Source of the DNA: Anopheles merus
Lineage: Eukaryota; Arthropoda; Insecta; Diptera; Culicidae
DNA: 64,000 nt
Assembly: GCF_017562075.2 (NCBI RefSeq)
Contig: NC_054083.1
Location: 13,618,107 to 13,682,106 of the forward strand
Direction of reading: 5' to 3'
Positions 46,801 through 57,250 of this stretch are shown here, piece after piece. Each line of letters begins with the position of its first letter. Position 1 is the stretch's first letter. The translations under genes were made by a program, and so were the position numbers. The notes under the pieces were generated by a model. That model ran no database searches. It was not told the origin of the DNA and saw only the letters and a list, made by a program, of their open reading frames with translations.

Positions 46801-48938
46801 TTAGTTACAGTGTACTATCGAAAAAAGAATGGCTTGATGTTTAAACTATTAAAAAAAAGAATAACATTTGACCCTCCTTCTCAAGTACACTAATGCACTT
46901 ATCCGTGCACGTGCCCTATATACATATATTTGCAATCGTAGTAATTGAATGCTAATGTTGCTGTACTCCTCTTTAGTTCCACACAACCACATTATTGTTC
47001 TCTCTTCCCTCTTCTCTTTTTTCTCTCTATTCTAGAAGAAATAGTAGAAGATGTATGCGATGCCGCAACACATTTATTAGTTTGGCGTGTTAGTTCATCG
47101 TATGATGATTTATCAGTTTGTAGCTAAAATTTATGCTTATTTAAAAAAAAAAGAAACAAGTATTAAAAACCGTACTACAAAACCGGTACAAATGGTCCAT
47201 GACAAACAAAAAAAATGCATTATGAAACAAATCCACGTATCCTACAAATCCATCCAAATAGTTGTCGAACATATTTGCAAAAGGTATGTTGCTTTTAGTT
47301 TGTTTTATTTATTTTGATGATTTTATCGTTTGCTTGTGGTTTTCTTGCGATTTGTTTTTGTAACGTTTGTACAGGACTAAAACTTAGTCATGTTATTGAT
47401 ATGCTTAGAAATGTTTGTTCATAGCTTTAATGATAATTTTACATTAACATTCACTGAAACAACACAATACAGCTTTTGTATATACATTTTATATAAACTG
47501 ATCATATCCTAATATTTGAGTGCAGTAGTTTTGTTCTATTTGAGAGATTTATGCTTTTTGTAGCTTATACAACGTTTTTAATTAATGCTTCGCTATCTCA
47601 CTTGTTGGAGAGAACTTTCCCCAAGCTTTCATATTGGTTGTGGTTTTAACATTAATAAGGTTTGATGGAAATGGAACGTGTTTCTTTTTTTTAAATTCCA
47701 TACTATGTGATACAATATAATTCATCAAAATTGTGGTGTGAATTTATTTCTACACAATAAAACCATGTAAATTAATTGCTTTTTGTTTTCCAAGCATTCA
47801 CAATTTTCTTTATGTGTACCCATGTACCATTACTTTGTTATTCATACTAGTGTTAGGTAAATCTGATTCAGATTCATGAATCGGAATGAATCTTTGAAAT
47901 GACTCAATGAATCTCAATGACACGTGAATCTCAAATATTAATGAACCTCGATAGATTTACGAATATCAAAAGATTCATGAATCTAAAGGGATTTATAAAT
48001 CTCCATAATATTCTTCTTATTATTCTTCTAACCGTGACAAGCTACGTCGTCATGCCAACCTAGCAAGTAGGATAGAAACAAGGCAGTTGGATAGTTTGTT
48101 TTGCTACGCGGAGACAGTGTCATACGAGGCTTGAACTCACGACGGGCATGTTGTCAAGTTGTGCGTGTTAACCACTGTATCATGGGATCGCGCAAATTCA
48201 ATATTTTTTTGAAAATCACACATTTCTAAAGATTCAAGAATCTCTGGAGATTTATGAATCTGAATGGATTCATGAATCTCAATGGATTCACTAATTTCAA
48301 GGGATGAATTTTTTAAGATTAAGAGATTCGATTCGAGATTCAAATCACTCATCGATGAAGATTGATATGAATGAATCTCAACGAAAGAGAAAGAGATGAA
48401 ACCCAACACTAATTCATATCAAAATAATTCAACAACAATAATTAAAAAAAAATCGGTAGAAGGTTATATTTATAAGTTTAGTTTCGTCGCAATAACGCGC
48501 ACAATTTTGGATGTGGTTTGATATTCGATGATGCTTCTATTTTTATACCATATAAAACCGCTGTAGCTTTCAAAGTATTTAAATATGTTGTACCATTTCT
48601 GCTGATCTATTGATCGTATTGTAGAACCGTTAATGGGCGCATTTTAACGGTCTGTATAAAATGTTCTGAGTGCTTCATTAATGTAAGGTGCAATGGTTGC
48701 TAGCTGTTTTGCAATTCTATCCGTTAGTTAAGTAAAATGTGTTTAAAGAAAATATAGCGTAATAATAATCGTGCACCTTACACCTAAATAGATACTTATG
48801 ATTCCATTCTTGTTCATACTGTTCTCTCCCTCAGGTGACGGTGATATGGAGGCGAGTGTCGAGCTAGAACCGAACCAAACCATAGAGAATCGCAATGAGA
48901 AGAGCTACATTATCGTGTGGAAAGTCAGCAATCGTTAA
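40897..48938 (+). CDS. syd: JNK-interacting protein 3/4 homolog, sunday driver; complete, ten exons
   Basis: JIP3/JIP4/syd proteins link cargo and JNK-pathway kinases to kinesin-1 and dynein for axonal transport (family knowledge). Exons: 40897-40974, 41620-42559, 43128-43145, 43276-43333, 43402-44762, 44861-45072, 45151-45710, 45809-45969, 46047-46277, 48835-48938. All junctions are GT-AG with consistent phases, giving 1,240 residues. The N-terminus has VVYGTHEDSAMVMSEKVQSL and an RH1 domain with coiled coil (about 20-230). A second leucine zipper follows (GMGKEVENLIMENNELLATK, about 346-430), then RH2 (RKRFTRVEMARVLMERNQYK, about 441-482) and a C-terminal WD40-like propeller (about 590-1240: SSYVWICTSTHSAS, WLGAQNG, FHGHRDAVKFF, IIVWKV). 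The start matches the family N-terminus. Exon 3 is only 18 nt. An alternative last exon lies at 47036-47127. A longer-frame N-terminus in intron 1 is unlikely. Confidence 0.96.
42560..43127 (+). other. syd intron 2
   Basis: 568 bp of AT-rich noncoding sequence before the 18-nt microexon. Nothing else is recognised. Confidence 0.8.
47036..47127 (+). CDS. syd: Candidate alternative terminal exon of syd
   Basis: A pyrimidine-rich tract and TTCTAG|AAGAAATAG acceptor at 47035 join in frame to exon 9 (46277, phase 1). The product ends in 30 new residues including THLLVWRVSS and then TAA (47125-47127). It aligns with SYIIVWKVSN of exon 10, and with the LIVWQV strand that I remember at the C-terminus of vertebrate JIP3/JIP4. 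Using it would give 1,236 residues, replacing the exon 10 tail with an acidic EEIVEDV lead and a DDLSVCS end. An AATAAA lies downstream at about 47755. RNA support is unknown. Confidence 0.7.
47849..48409. repeat. GATTCATGAATC-type array with inverted ends
   Basis: Starts AGTGTTAGGTAAATCTGATT and ends ACCCAACACT, an inverted pair. Between them are dozens of degenerate GATTCATGAATCTC words. A SINE copy at 48008-48194 interrupts it. Confidence 0.7.
48008..48194 (-). mobile_element. tRNA-derived SINE inside a GATTC array
   Basis: Minus strand GATCCCATGATACAGTGG, CATGCCCGTCGTGAGTTCAA, then a diverged body and an AGAAGAATAATAAGAAG tail. Confidence 0.75.
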
Positions 48939-51420
48939 GATACAGTGTATTGGACTGGTGTATCCTCCAATAAACTCGCCCATTATAATCATGCTTTACT
49001 TTAGGCATTCTCCACACCAATATCTTTAAAGAAATTAAGAAAAAAGGAAAAAAAATACTTACTTCCTGTAAACGTTATCTGAAACCCACTGCATCAAAGC
49101 AAGCCAGCGAGCAAACAAGCAAGCAAACAAGCAAGCAAACGACGTACACATACAAATAACATCTTACTAATGCGCAGTGTAAGAGTGTAGAAGAAATGAT
49201 GAAACCTAGTGTTCCAGTGTTCCACAGTTGTGTCTGCCGTTGTTCATTTCAAACACGTTGTGTAGTGTTGGTTCATTTGCATAACATATTACTGTACTAG
49301 AGAGCTAAACAACAAACGATTAGGAGAAGAAGAACAAACGTTTATTACAAACCTACGTACTATCCCAGTCCAACACACGTCTATAACACTTTGCGGTTGT
49401 TGAATAGATTTTTTGGCTAGTTTTCAAAGATTTGTAACGCATGTTTGGCATCATAAATGTATTAGAAAAATCGAAGGTATGTTAGCTTGAGTGAACAGAA
49501 ACTGAGACACGCCAGGATAGTCAAAAATAACTTTGCTCCTTTCCCTCCCTTTAACACGCCAAAGAATAAGTTTAGTAGAGCGTTTTCGTGATTCCTTTCG
49601 AAATGCTATAAAGAGGAGACATTTGCAAGTTGTACCTTCCCACAGATACACCATATAAATACGCTACAACGTGCGATGGTTATTTTGTATTATGCGTAAC
49701 AATACCATTAATATTTATCACATGTGAGTAGAATGGCGATTTAATAGGGGAGATTGTGGGAACCAGCCCAGGAAATTGCTTAAACAAACACACACAACAC
49801 TTACTACACACAAAGCTCACAAACCGCTAAAGATGCGAAACTAGCGAAATTTGAATACTGTTAGCAATTCTCGGTTTTCCATTGGACTGGAAAGTGGGCC
49901 TGTTTTTTTTTTTTAAATTGTGTATATACTAGACAGTTACACTATTGAGTTGTATTTAGTTAGTTTGGCTAGTGTCCGAGTAAGTCGGTTCCACCTGTGT
50001 ATGTTTAGCCATTTTAAAGGTGTTATAGTTTTAAGATTGTTTTATTGTTTTATTTAGTTTGTCGCAAATCATTCGAACAATTGATGAATGGTTTTAAATC
50101 TTTTCAGTCAAATGTGTGTACCGTAGGGAAGGCGATTTTATACGCGCATACAAGAGAAATAGAACATTTTAACACGCTTATACTGATACCGAAAAGCGGT
50201 CGAAACAGTTTCACAAAAGGAAGGGTTTATGTTTACAGTGCAAAAATGTGTCAGTTCTGCAGTAGACAGTGTTTTAGGACGAAAATACACACTAATAATT
50301 ATTTAAATTTCTATTCAATTTTATCATAGCCGTTCGCGAATTGCTACAAGCTGCAGCCTTCTACCAGCTTTGCTGTTACGTAGCTGCATTCTTCTAGCTT
50401 TGTTTTAATATGTTCGAATATTGCATAGTTTGTTAGCGTACAACAACAACAACCATACCACTCCCGAAAGCGAAAGCGTGCGATAAAATTCGTGATGTAA
50501 AAACTACCCATTTGAGAAAAAAGGCAAATATAAGTAACCAATGCATTAATAATCTTTTTTCGTGTCACTTTTTTAAAGTTAACTTTTCTTTTCTGTTGTC
50601 TTGTATAATTGCTTCTTCGGGTCGTCTTTTATTTTAAATCATTTTAGGAACGGGTTTTAGAATCCAGTGTTTTTACACCATTGTACTGACGGTATTAATA
50701 TGTAACAAAACTTGTTACTTGCTATGTGTGAAGAAATTAGAGGCCTTGGATATTCCACCACAATATTATATCATCAATTTCAAGGTAAGTGCAAGGGTGT
50801 AAATTAGTAGATATTCTATAAATTTGAATTACAGTCACTGCCAGATATCAATAATTGTATTCTTTTTAGTTTGCCTAATTTTACATAAGTTTAAATATGT
50901 TACAAAAGTTTGAGATTTGATATTGAGTAACGTTAACATCATCGCTTTTCACTGCAAATATGTTGCAAATTACTAGGCTTATTTACACATTGTAAACATT
51001 ACAGCCGTTCGGTAGCTTAATTAGTCTTAAGCTAACTTTAATTATTGATTGAATAATAATTATATAATTAATCTAATTATACTAATACTTTACACCTCTA
51101 TTTACACCAAAAATAATCCACAGAAAAAGGAAACTGTATTAGATGTTTCCAAGAAACCGTTGGGCATTTCGTGCACGCTACAGTGCAAGCTCGAACCTAA
51201 TATAAAATATACGTCTAATCAATATACAAAAAAAAACGAACAAATAAAATGGTTTAACTGTACATATGAACTGTAGGAAATAGTTTATCTAAAGCATAGT
51301 AGTCTGTGGTCTTGACAGAACATTGCCATATAAAACGATTTCTTTCTGTTATTGTAACATGCAATAGGGACAGTTCGTCCTGCTCAGTTGAAAATTATCC
51401 ATTGTTGAGTGTCTTCAGAA
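48939..51420 (+). other. syd 3' untranslated region and downstream flank
   Basis: No gene is supported. An AATAAA at 48969-48974 lies 31 nt after the stop; the true 3' end may be further on, since the sequence stays free of repeats to about 50600. An AAGCAAAC-type microsatellite lies at 49099-49142. Confidence 0.5.
48969..48974 (+). terminator. Candidate syd poly(A) signal
   Basis: AATAAA shortly after the exon 10 stop codon; the shortest possible 3' end. Confidence 0.4.
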
Positions 51421-51426
51421 AATATA

Positions 51427-51589
51427 ACTTCCCGAACAAAATAGAATTTTACTGAAAACTACAATAATATATCACGAGTAAGCTCTTTTTATCGAATTTT
51501 ATATTAAAATTTCGTTGTACCTAGGATACCCTTAAACCCAGTTGGCCCAAACTCGAACAAAATAGAATTTCCCCGAAAACTACAATAAT
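51427..51589 (+). repeat. Tandem duplicated ~120-bp unit; second copy split by an insertion
   Basis: Unit A (about 51427-51540) and unit B (51550-51589 plus 54628-54708) share CGAACAAAATAGAATTT, AAAACTACAATAATATA, GAGTAAGCTC/GAGCAAGCTC and TTTCGTTGTACCTAGGATA. Unit A serves as the empty site for the element at 51593. Confidence 0.85.
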
Positions 51590-53496
51590 ATAGGGTAAAT
51601 GTACCAATATTGGGTAGGTTAGTGCAGTAGTTTCACAAAATCTGCTCGTACACTTACAATTCTTATTATTTTTCATGAAAGTGACTATTTTGAACGATAA
51701 ACTATCGTAATATGATGTGCTATTTTTAATTTGCCGATTTAAATGTATTTTTTAGAGATATTCGTGAAAATGCTAACACTGTTTTTGTTCCCATTTTCGG
51801 CAGTTTGGTCCTATTTTCGGCAGGCTGTGCTCCTATTTTCGGCTACGCGAATACGGGTTAGAAAATGTTTTAATCAATGCAAATAAGTAGACAAAAATGT
51901 TTAAAGCAGTTTTTCACTCTCACTTTTCTAAAATTTATGTGGAAAAGCACTTAAATTATTAATTTTATGTTGCCCACTTTAGTCACTTAGCTGGCAGTTT
52001 CTACAGTATCTTCGATGTGAGTTACAAACAAAGTAGGCATTGAAGAAAAAAGACATTACGACGGCTACAGAGCACGGCTCCGACTGGCTCACAAAATATT
52101 ATTTGTCTCTCAAGTTATTTAATTATTTACAGTGAAATTGGTGATATTTGATACAAGAAATGTCATTTTATGTGTCGACATACGCATTGTAGTGTTCTGA
52201 TCAAATTTTAAATGAATATTCAACGAAATCAAAAGTGTGTTTTTGTTTCAAGTTTCAGCAGAAGCCCACAGCATTGATGTGTCAAAAATCAACATTTACA
52301 GTGTACCTATTTTTGGCAGTATTTAAAGCGAATAATTACCTGTTTTTTTTCGTGATTTTAAAATTCAAAGCGAGCTAGAATAAATTCTACAACCAAAGAA
52401 TCTTTCATAAAAACCACACTTTCAATGTGTTAGTGCTCTGGTTCTCTTAATAATGAAACCTACCGAACTATTGGCTGACAGCAAGTCTGCTGAAACAATT
52501 TAAACTCTACCCATTTTGTTTGATATTTTGAAAAATATGTAAGGAAATGATGTGAAACTTCGTATATGAATAACAAATGAGCATATCTCTATTTAAAAAA
52601 AACTTCGTGTTGAGATAATTTTCTACGCGTTTTTGGGTAATTAAAGTAAGTGTACCAATTATGGCCATAGTACCTATTATGGCCATAGCAACCAGTATTT
52701 TTGCTATAAAACAGTAAATTTACATTCTGCAACCATGGATGGATTTTTTGTATCAAATGTGAACCTTTTAAAACATTCATGCTTCATTAGTTACATGTCA
52801 GAAACATGCATTCATAAAATATCACTCTTTTAAAATGTGCAGCTAAGATTTTGGTCATCTCTTACCATTTTGCTAAGAGCACCACAATAGGATATTAGTG
52901 ATTTACAAGCATCTTAACTTATTTTTATATGAAAAAAGACCATTATGATGTAAAATGCTTGTTATTTAAAAGCTTCACATCAAAATTTATCAATTTTGCA
53001 ACGAAAATGTGCTTTTTTGCCATATGTCCATAATTGGTACAACTAAACAACGATGTACCAATTATCGCACTAGGGCAAGTGTACCAATTATGGCCATAGC
53101 ACCAATCATGGCCATAAGGAGCTCTTTTTATTTTATAAAACAATTTATTTCATTTTAAAACTTTTTAAAGTATATTAATATTAAATGCAAACTATATTCT
53201 GAACATTGATTCCAAAAACATCGTATAGGAACTGTATCTTTTATTAATTATTCCAGCTTAAAAATGAGTCCTCAGAAGAGTTGACATTCCTTAGCGTTTT
53301 GTTAAGACCATTGCGGTTGAATATAGGTGACTTTTAAAGCTTTTAATCACATATTCTACTCTAAAACTTTATTTTGGCAATTATTACTACAATCGTCACG
53401 GATTGAAGTTAATATATATATAATAGTCAGTTGATATTTTGTACATAATAGGTACAACTATACTTATTCCTCTATTTGGTGTAACGTTTTACGCGA

Positions 53497-53632
53497 GCAT
53501 GCCGGTCTATAGAAACTTTTGATACTTAGCCGAATATTCAATACTTGCTACAGGGAAAGGTCCATACTTCGCTTGAACCCATAACGGGCATGTTATTGAG
53601 TCGTACGAGTTGACGACTGTACCACGGAACTG
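53497..53632 (-). mobile_element. tRNA-derived SINE, diverged
   Basis: Minus strand TGGTACAGTCGTCAACTCG (A box), ATGCCCGTTATGGGTTCAAG (B box) and a decayed 3' half. It abuts the hAT-like MITE. Confidence 0.75.
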
Positions 53633-53863
53633 CTCTTCAATCTTTTTAGGATCGCGGGCTTTGAAAATACATTTGCCGCAGCACACACCTAATAGAGCGC
53701 TTACATTGTATAGACTTAGTTCAAAGTTTTTTATCAAAAAATATCTTACGATGTGTATTGTAAGAAGCGTTTGTTTAAAAAATTCTAATTTGTCGAGGAA
53801 CACTTCTGTTAACGCCACGGACCCCAAGTCGGCCGCGGAACACAGGTTGGAGACCACTGCTAT
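53633..53863. mobile_element. hAT-like MITE
   Basis: The right end, inverted, reads CAGTGGTCTCCAACCTGTG; the left end is a decayed version (CTGCTCTTCAATCTTTTT). It shares GAAAATACATTTGCCGC with 26276-26410. No 8-bp target duplication is visible. Confidence 0.55.
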
Positions 53864-53994
53864 AGGGTACCAATTACCGCAGAAGATGATCAAATCTTTA
53901 CCATAGGCTAACATAAACACCAAAATGCTCAATTAAAGTTGTTAACCTAGTATGTGTCTAGAATGTGTCTAAAATTATAAATGCTAATTTTCGT

Positions 53995-54178
53995 TTCTGC
54001 CTTACTCAACCACATGCTCGACATGGGTTCAATTGCAATATGGACCATGACTTTATACTTAGGACTGACTATCCTGCTATGGGCAAAATCATTAAGTCTC
54101 TGAAAGCCAAGTCGCAGTAGTGGTAAAGGCAGGCCTTGAACGATAACGGTTGTTGTGCCAAATAAGAATAAGAAGAAT
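53995..54178 (+). mobile_element. tRNA-derived SINE, 5'-damaged
   Basis: CATGCTCGACATGGGTTCAA, GGACTGACTATCCTGCTATG, GGCAGGCCTTGAACG and a GCCAAATAAGAATAAGAAG tail. The A box is lost. Confidence 0.8.
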
Positions 54179-54345
54179 TTTTAGTTCTGAATTATTTTAC
54201 ATTACTTTATTTTAAATCCATCACATAACGTGATTTTTTGCATGTAAAATTCATGATTTTTAATATATGGCCATAATAGGGACCCTGTTATAACCATAAT
54301 AGGAACACTAGTGCCCTATTATGGTTATAAGCCATAGTGCCATAA

Positions 54346-54384
54346 GCCGGTCTCATGGTACAGTCGTCAACTTGTAAGACTTAA
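54346..54384 (+). mobile_element. SINE 5' fragment
   Basis: GCCGGTCTCATGGTACAGTC then the sequence leaves the SINE. Confidence 0.7.
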
Positions 54385-54785
54385 ATTATTTTTTCAGTGA
54401 TTAACGATTAAATCCAATCGATTTAAAAAAATATGTGCAGATTTTACACATTTCAGGCTTCCAAAATCGATATAGAAACACAAGGTTGTGTAAAAAACGA
54501 ATTTAAACAGCAAACAAAAGTGCGAATTGGGGACAAACTATGTCCATAATTGGAACACTTACCCTACACGTTTTTAGTTACCCTGCCGAAAACAGGTACA
54601 CTGCCGAATATTGGTACAGTTACCCTATCATGAGCAAGCTCTTTTTTCGATTTTATATGTTTAAATTTCGTTGTACCTAGGATATCCTTAAACCAAAACG
54701 TTTGTGTTGGTTTTGGCGTTAAGCTCGTATAGCTTTCGTCGTTTTATTGGGTGCTCCTCCCTCGATTGATTGTTTCATACGTCTT

Positions 54786-54976
54786 TTTCTTTGGCGCAAG
54801 TATCGTCGTCGATCACGGCCTGTCTGTACCACTATTGGGCATGACTTACAGTGACTTACTGATAATGCATAGCAGGATGGTCAGTCCTACTAATGAGGGG
54901 CACGGTTCATTCGGCGCTAGAAGCCATTACGGGCATGTTGTAAAGTCGTGCGTGTTGAAAACTGTACCACGGGTCC
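54786..54976 (-). mobile_element. tRNA-derived SINE, diverged
   Basis: Minus strand CCGTGGTACAGTTTTCAACA, CATGCCCGTAATGGCTTC, AGTAGGACTGACCATCCTGC and a GCGCCAAAGAAAAAG tail. Confidence 0.7.
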
Positions 54977-55110
54977 AACTCGTCCTTCCCCACATACCAG
55001 GCCAAAACTATGTCTGAGCATCTTGCTCTCTCTCCCTCCGGTTTTCTGAGTAGAGAGATAACGACTTATGTGTTTAGTATACGTCTACTTTGTTATCCTC
55101 CCGATTGTCT

Positions 55111-55700
55111 CTATAGGGTACATGGTGTTATATCTTTCAAGTCATTAGTTAACGTACCCTCTAGCAATTCAACGTGAAAGTATTCACCTAACAAAAAGAG
55201 ATTGCCAGGAAACATCTGTTTTTCACTCTCCGAGCGTTTTCCATCCACCTTCACCTGGCAAGTGACGTTGGTCATAGTCATTATAACCAGCATTATCAGT
55301 TTGACCGGGATTTCAAATGTGCTCCTTGCGTCGTACAGTTTTACCTTGACTATGCTATCATTTGCGGATTTGAAATCCATGAAGAGAAGGAACGAATTAT
55401 GTCCGTATTCTGCCGCGTGGTGTATACCTGCTCGGTGAATGATTTTTCGTTTCGAAATCCTCGTTGACGTGAGGGACAAGTCAATTCTGAAGGATCAAGG
55501 AGAATATTTCGGGAATATTTGAATATTTTGAAAATATATTTTATATATTTGATTTGGTTTCATCGTGGCTATACCACAATGCTATCTGCTGGTGGAGCTT
55601 CTACCTGTCCGTTAAACTGGTCGTTGAGTAGTTCATCGAAGTATTAAGCCCGCAGCGAAAGGATCTCTGGCTGGTTTCTGACCAGATCTCGATCCGTAGA
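55111..55700 (-). pseudogene. LINE relic, same family as 8319-10780
   Basis: Minus-strand frame reads FMDFKSANDSIVKVKLYDA and MTMTNVTCQVKVDGK, close to the RT at 9640-9800. At 55620-55690 pieces match 9090-9220 (LVRNQPE, ELLNDQF-type). Frameshifts and a deletion between. Confidence 0.75.
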
Positions 55701-55869
55701 TTATTTTAGTTATAGCGTTGGAGTGTGATGTGTTTCTTGGAACAGTAAAATCGTTTTTCTTGGCGTCTGAGCCGTATATAATCCTCGGCGTATGTCCGCG
55801 TTCTATGCCGTTGCTGCATTGCTCGGTATGCATTGTTCTTGCATCGGCTCAGGCTGTCGATTAGCGGTT

Positions 55870-55990
55870 CTGGATGGCTCCAATGGCGCCGCGGCTCCGA
55901 CTATTCCGACCATTCCGATGCATCCGACGATTCCGAACGGCTCCTGAAGACTTCGGATGACTCCGGATGAGGTTTGAGTTTTGCACCCAC
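55870..55990. repeat. TCCGAN-type degenerate repeat
   Basis: GGCTCCGACTATTCCGACCA and similar 9-10-bp words, like the array at 6200-6410. Confidence 0.5.
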
Positions 55991-56229
55991 CTTCTGGAGC
56001 CGCTCTCTATTCTAGCGGAGTCACATCATAAATGATTATCAACACTTGATTGCATGTGACTAAGCTCTGAAAATCAATAAATTGAGTGAAAAATGGGAAA
56101 ACATATAGAGACCCCTTATTAAACACATGCAGGATTTACTGAATTAAATAATATCTGCAATATGTTTTTATAGCATGGGAGGAACCCAGGAAACAATATT
56201 TCTCTTGTTTTGTAAATTGAAAAAAATAT

Positions 56230-56490
56230 GCCAAAGACCCGGGCGTTCTTCTAGACTTAAGATTGCATTTTAAACAGCGTATAGATGACGTTGTAACCAG
56301 AAGAATCCAACTACTTGGCCTGGTAAATCGGACAATTCGGATCGAATAAAATTCGCAACCCCGTGTGCATTTAGGCTGTCCAATGTAGTATATTTCGCTC
56401 GGTTGTGGAATATTTGTGCCTAGTATTGATTCCAATTACTGCTCGACTTGAGGCAATTCAACGAAAGTTTACGCAATATGCCCTTAAAAA
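56230..56490 (+). pseudogene. Jockey/CR1-type LINE C-terminal relic
   Basis: Plus-strand pieces read GVLLDLRLHFKQRIDDVV and, after a frameshift, ARLEAIQRKFTQYA, the usual order in the C-terminal part of Jockey/CR1-type reverse transcriptases. It differs from the RTE-like LINE nearby. Confidence 0.6.
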
Positions 56491-57041
56491 TTGCTTTCAA
56501 ACCTTAAATAAAGTATGATTATCTAAATCAGTTTCTTAAAGTGAGAAAAACTGACGACGGCTCGGGACTGACAACTCTACACTAGTGCCTGAGAAACTTT
56601 AATGAGTGATTGAGAATGTTTTCTCAGCTTGAGTAAGCTCCAAGGCCCCGCGGTTTTACTATGCTTTTACGGCCACTGTATTGGTGGTACATCGGCTCCC
56701 TACTGATTTTTGTGAGATGCTTACCACGCCTATTATGCTCACCGCTCTCTAACCACAGCATCTCTTGTAGTGCTACGCGGTCCATGCTGAGTGTGGTTAG
56801 GACACATGTAATTATTTTAAGGCTCCGACTCTGCAAAGAGTCCGTACGTTCCATGAGCCTATTTTAAGCTGCGAATCCAGGAGGACAGCGTGTGGTCGAC
56901 ATCATTAGGCTTGTTTCCAGTATTCCTGTTTCTTTCTGTAGTCACTTGGTATATCGGACTGGGCAGAGACAGGCCCCGCGCCCCTAGTGCCTCTGGAAGG
57001 AGCTCGTGGCAGTTTTCTTTAACATCGGGTTGTCCCCTCGA

Positions 57042-57250
57042 GGGCCGGTTTGGTGGTACAGTCGTCAACTCGTACGACTTAACAACATGCCCGTCATGGG
57101 TTCAAGTCCCGAATAGACCGTGCCCCCATACGTAGGACTTGACTATCCTGCTATGGTAATAAAAAGTCACTGAAAGCCAAGCTCACTTTCACTAGTGGGT
57201 ACAGGCAGGCCTGGACCGACAGCGGTTGTTGTGCCAAAGAAAAAGAAGAA
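57042..57250 (+). mobile_element. tRNA-derived SINE (SINE200-like), best-preserved copy
   Basis: GGGCCGGTTTGGTGGTACAG start, A box TGGTACAGTCG, perfect B box GGTTCAAGTCC, body to GGCAGGCCTGGACCGACAGC and an AAAGAAAAAGAAG tail. It is the reference I used for the other copies. Confidence 0.92.

Larger units (their letters stand above)
46278..48834 (+). other. syd intron 9 with repeats and an alternative exon
   Basis: 2.56 kb. Besides the candidate terminal exon at 47036-47127 it carries the GATTC-type array (47849-48409) split by a SINE. The rest is AT-rich with no other coding sequence. Confidence 0.8.
52648..54556. mobile_element. Inner TIR element with TTATGGCCATA repeats
   Basis: Left AGTAAGTGTACCAATTATGG and inverted right GGTAAGTGTTCCAATTATGG. 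Copies of ACCAATTATGGCCATA recur at about 52655, 52672, 53090 and 53108, with inverted forms at 53023, 54262 and 54539. A second start-like unit (GGGCAAGTGTACC) at 53079 suggests further nesting. No coding frame. Confidence 0.65.
51593..54625. mobile_element. 3.0-kb TIR element with TA target duplication and subterminal repeats
   Basis: Ends GGGTAAATGTACCAATATT and (inverted right end) GGGTAACTGTACCAATATT; TA at 51591-51592 and 54626-54627. The empty copy at about 51470 proves a 2-bp TA duplication. CCTATTTTCGGCAG-type words cluster inside the left end (51793-51850, 52309) and inverted inside the right end (54586-54616). No transposase frame is seen, so it is non-autonomous. It contains a second element. 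Confidence 0.85.

Noticed and set aside
53995..54178. Independent gene with TA-flanked ends
   Set aside because: It is a SINE copy nested within the larger inverted-repeat element.
57042..57120. True tRNA gene
   Set aside because: A and B boxes are present, but the sequence does not fold as a tRNA and repeats many times with a SINE body and tail.
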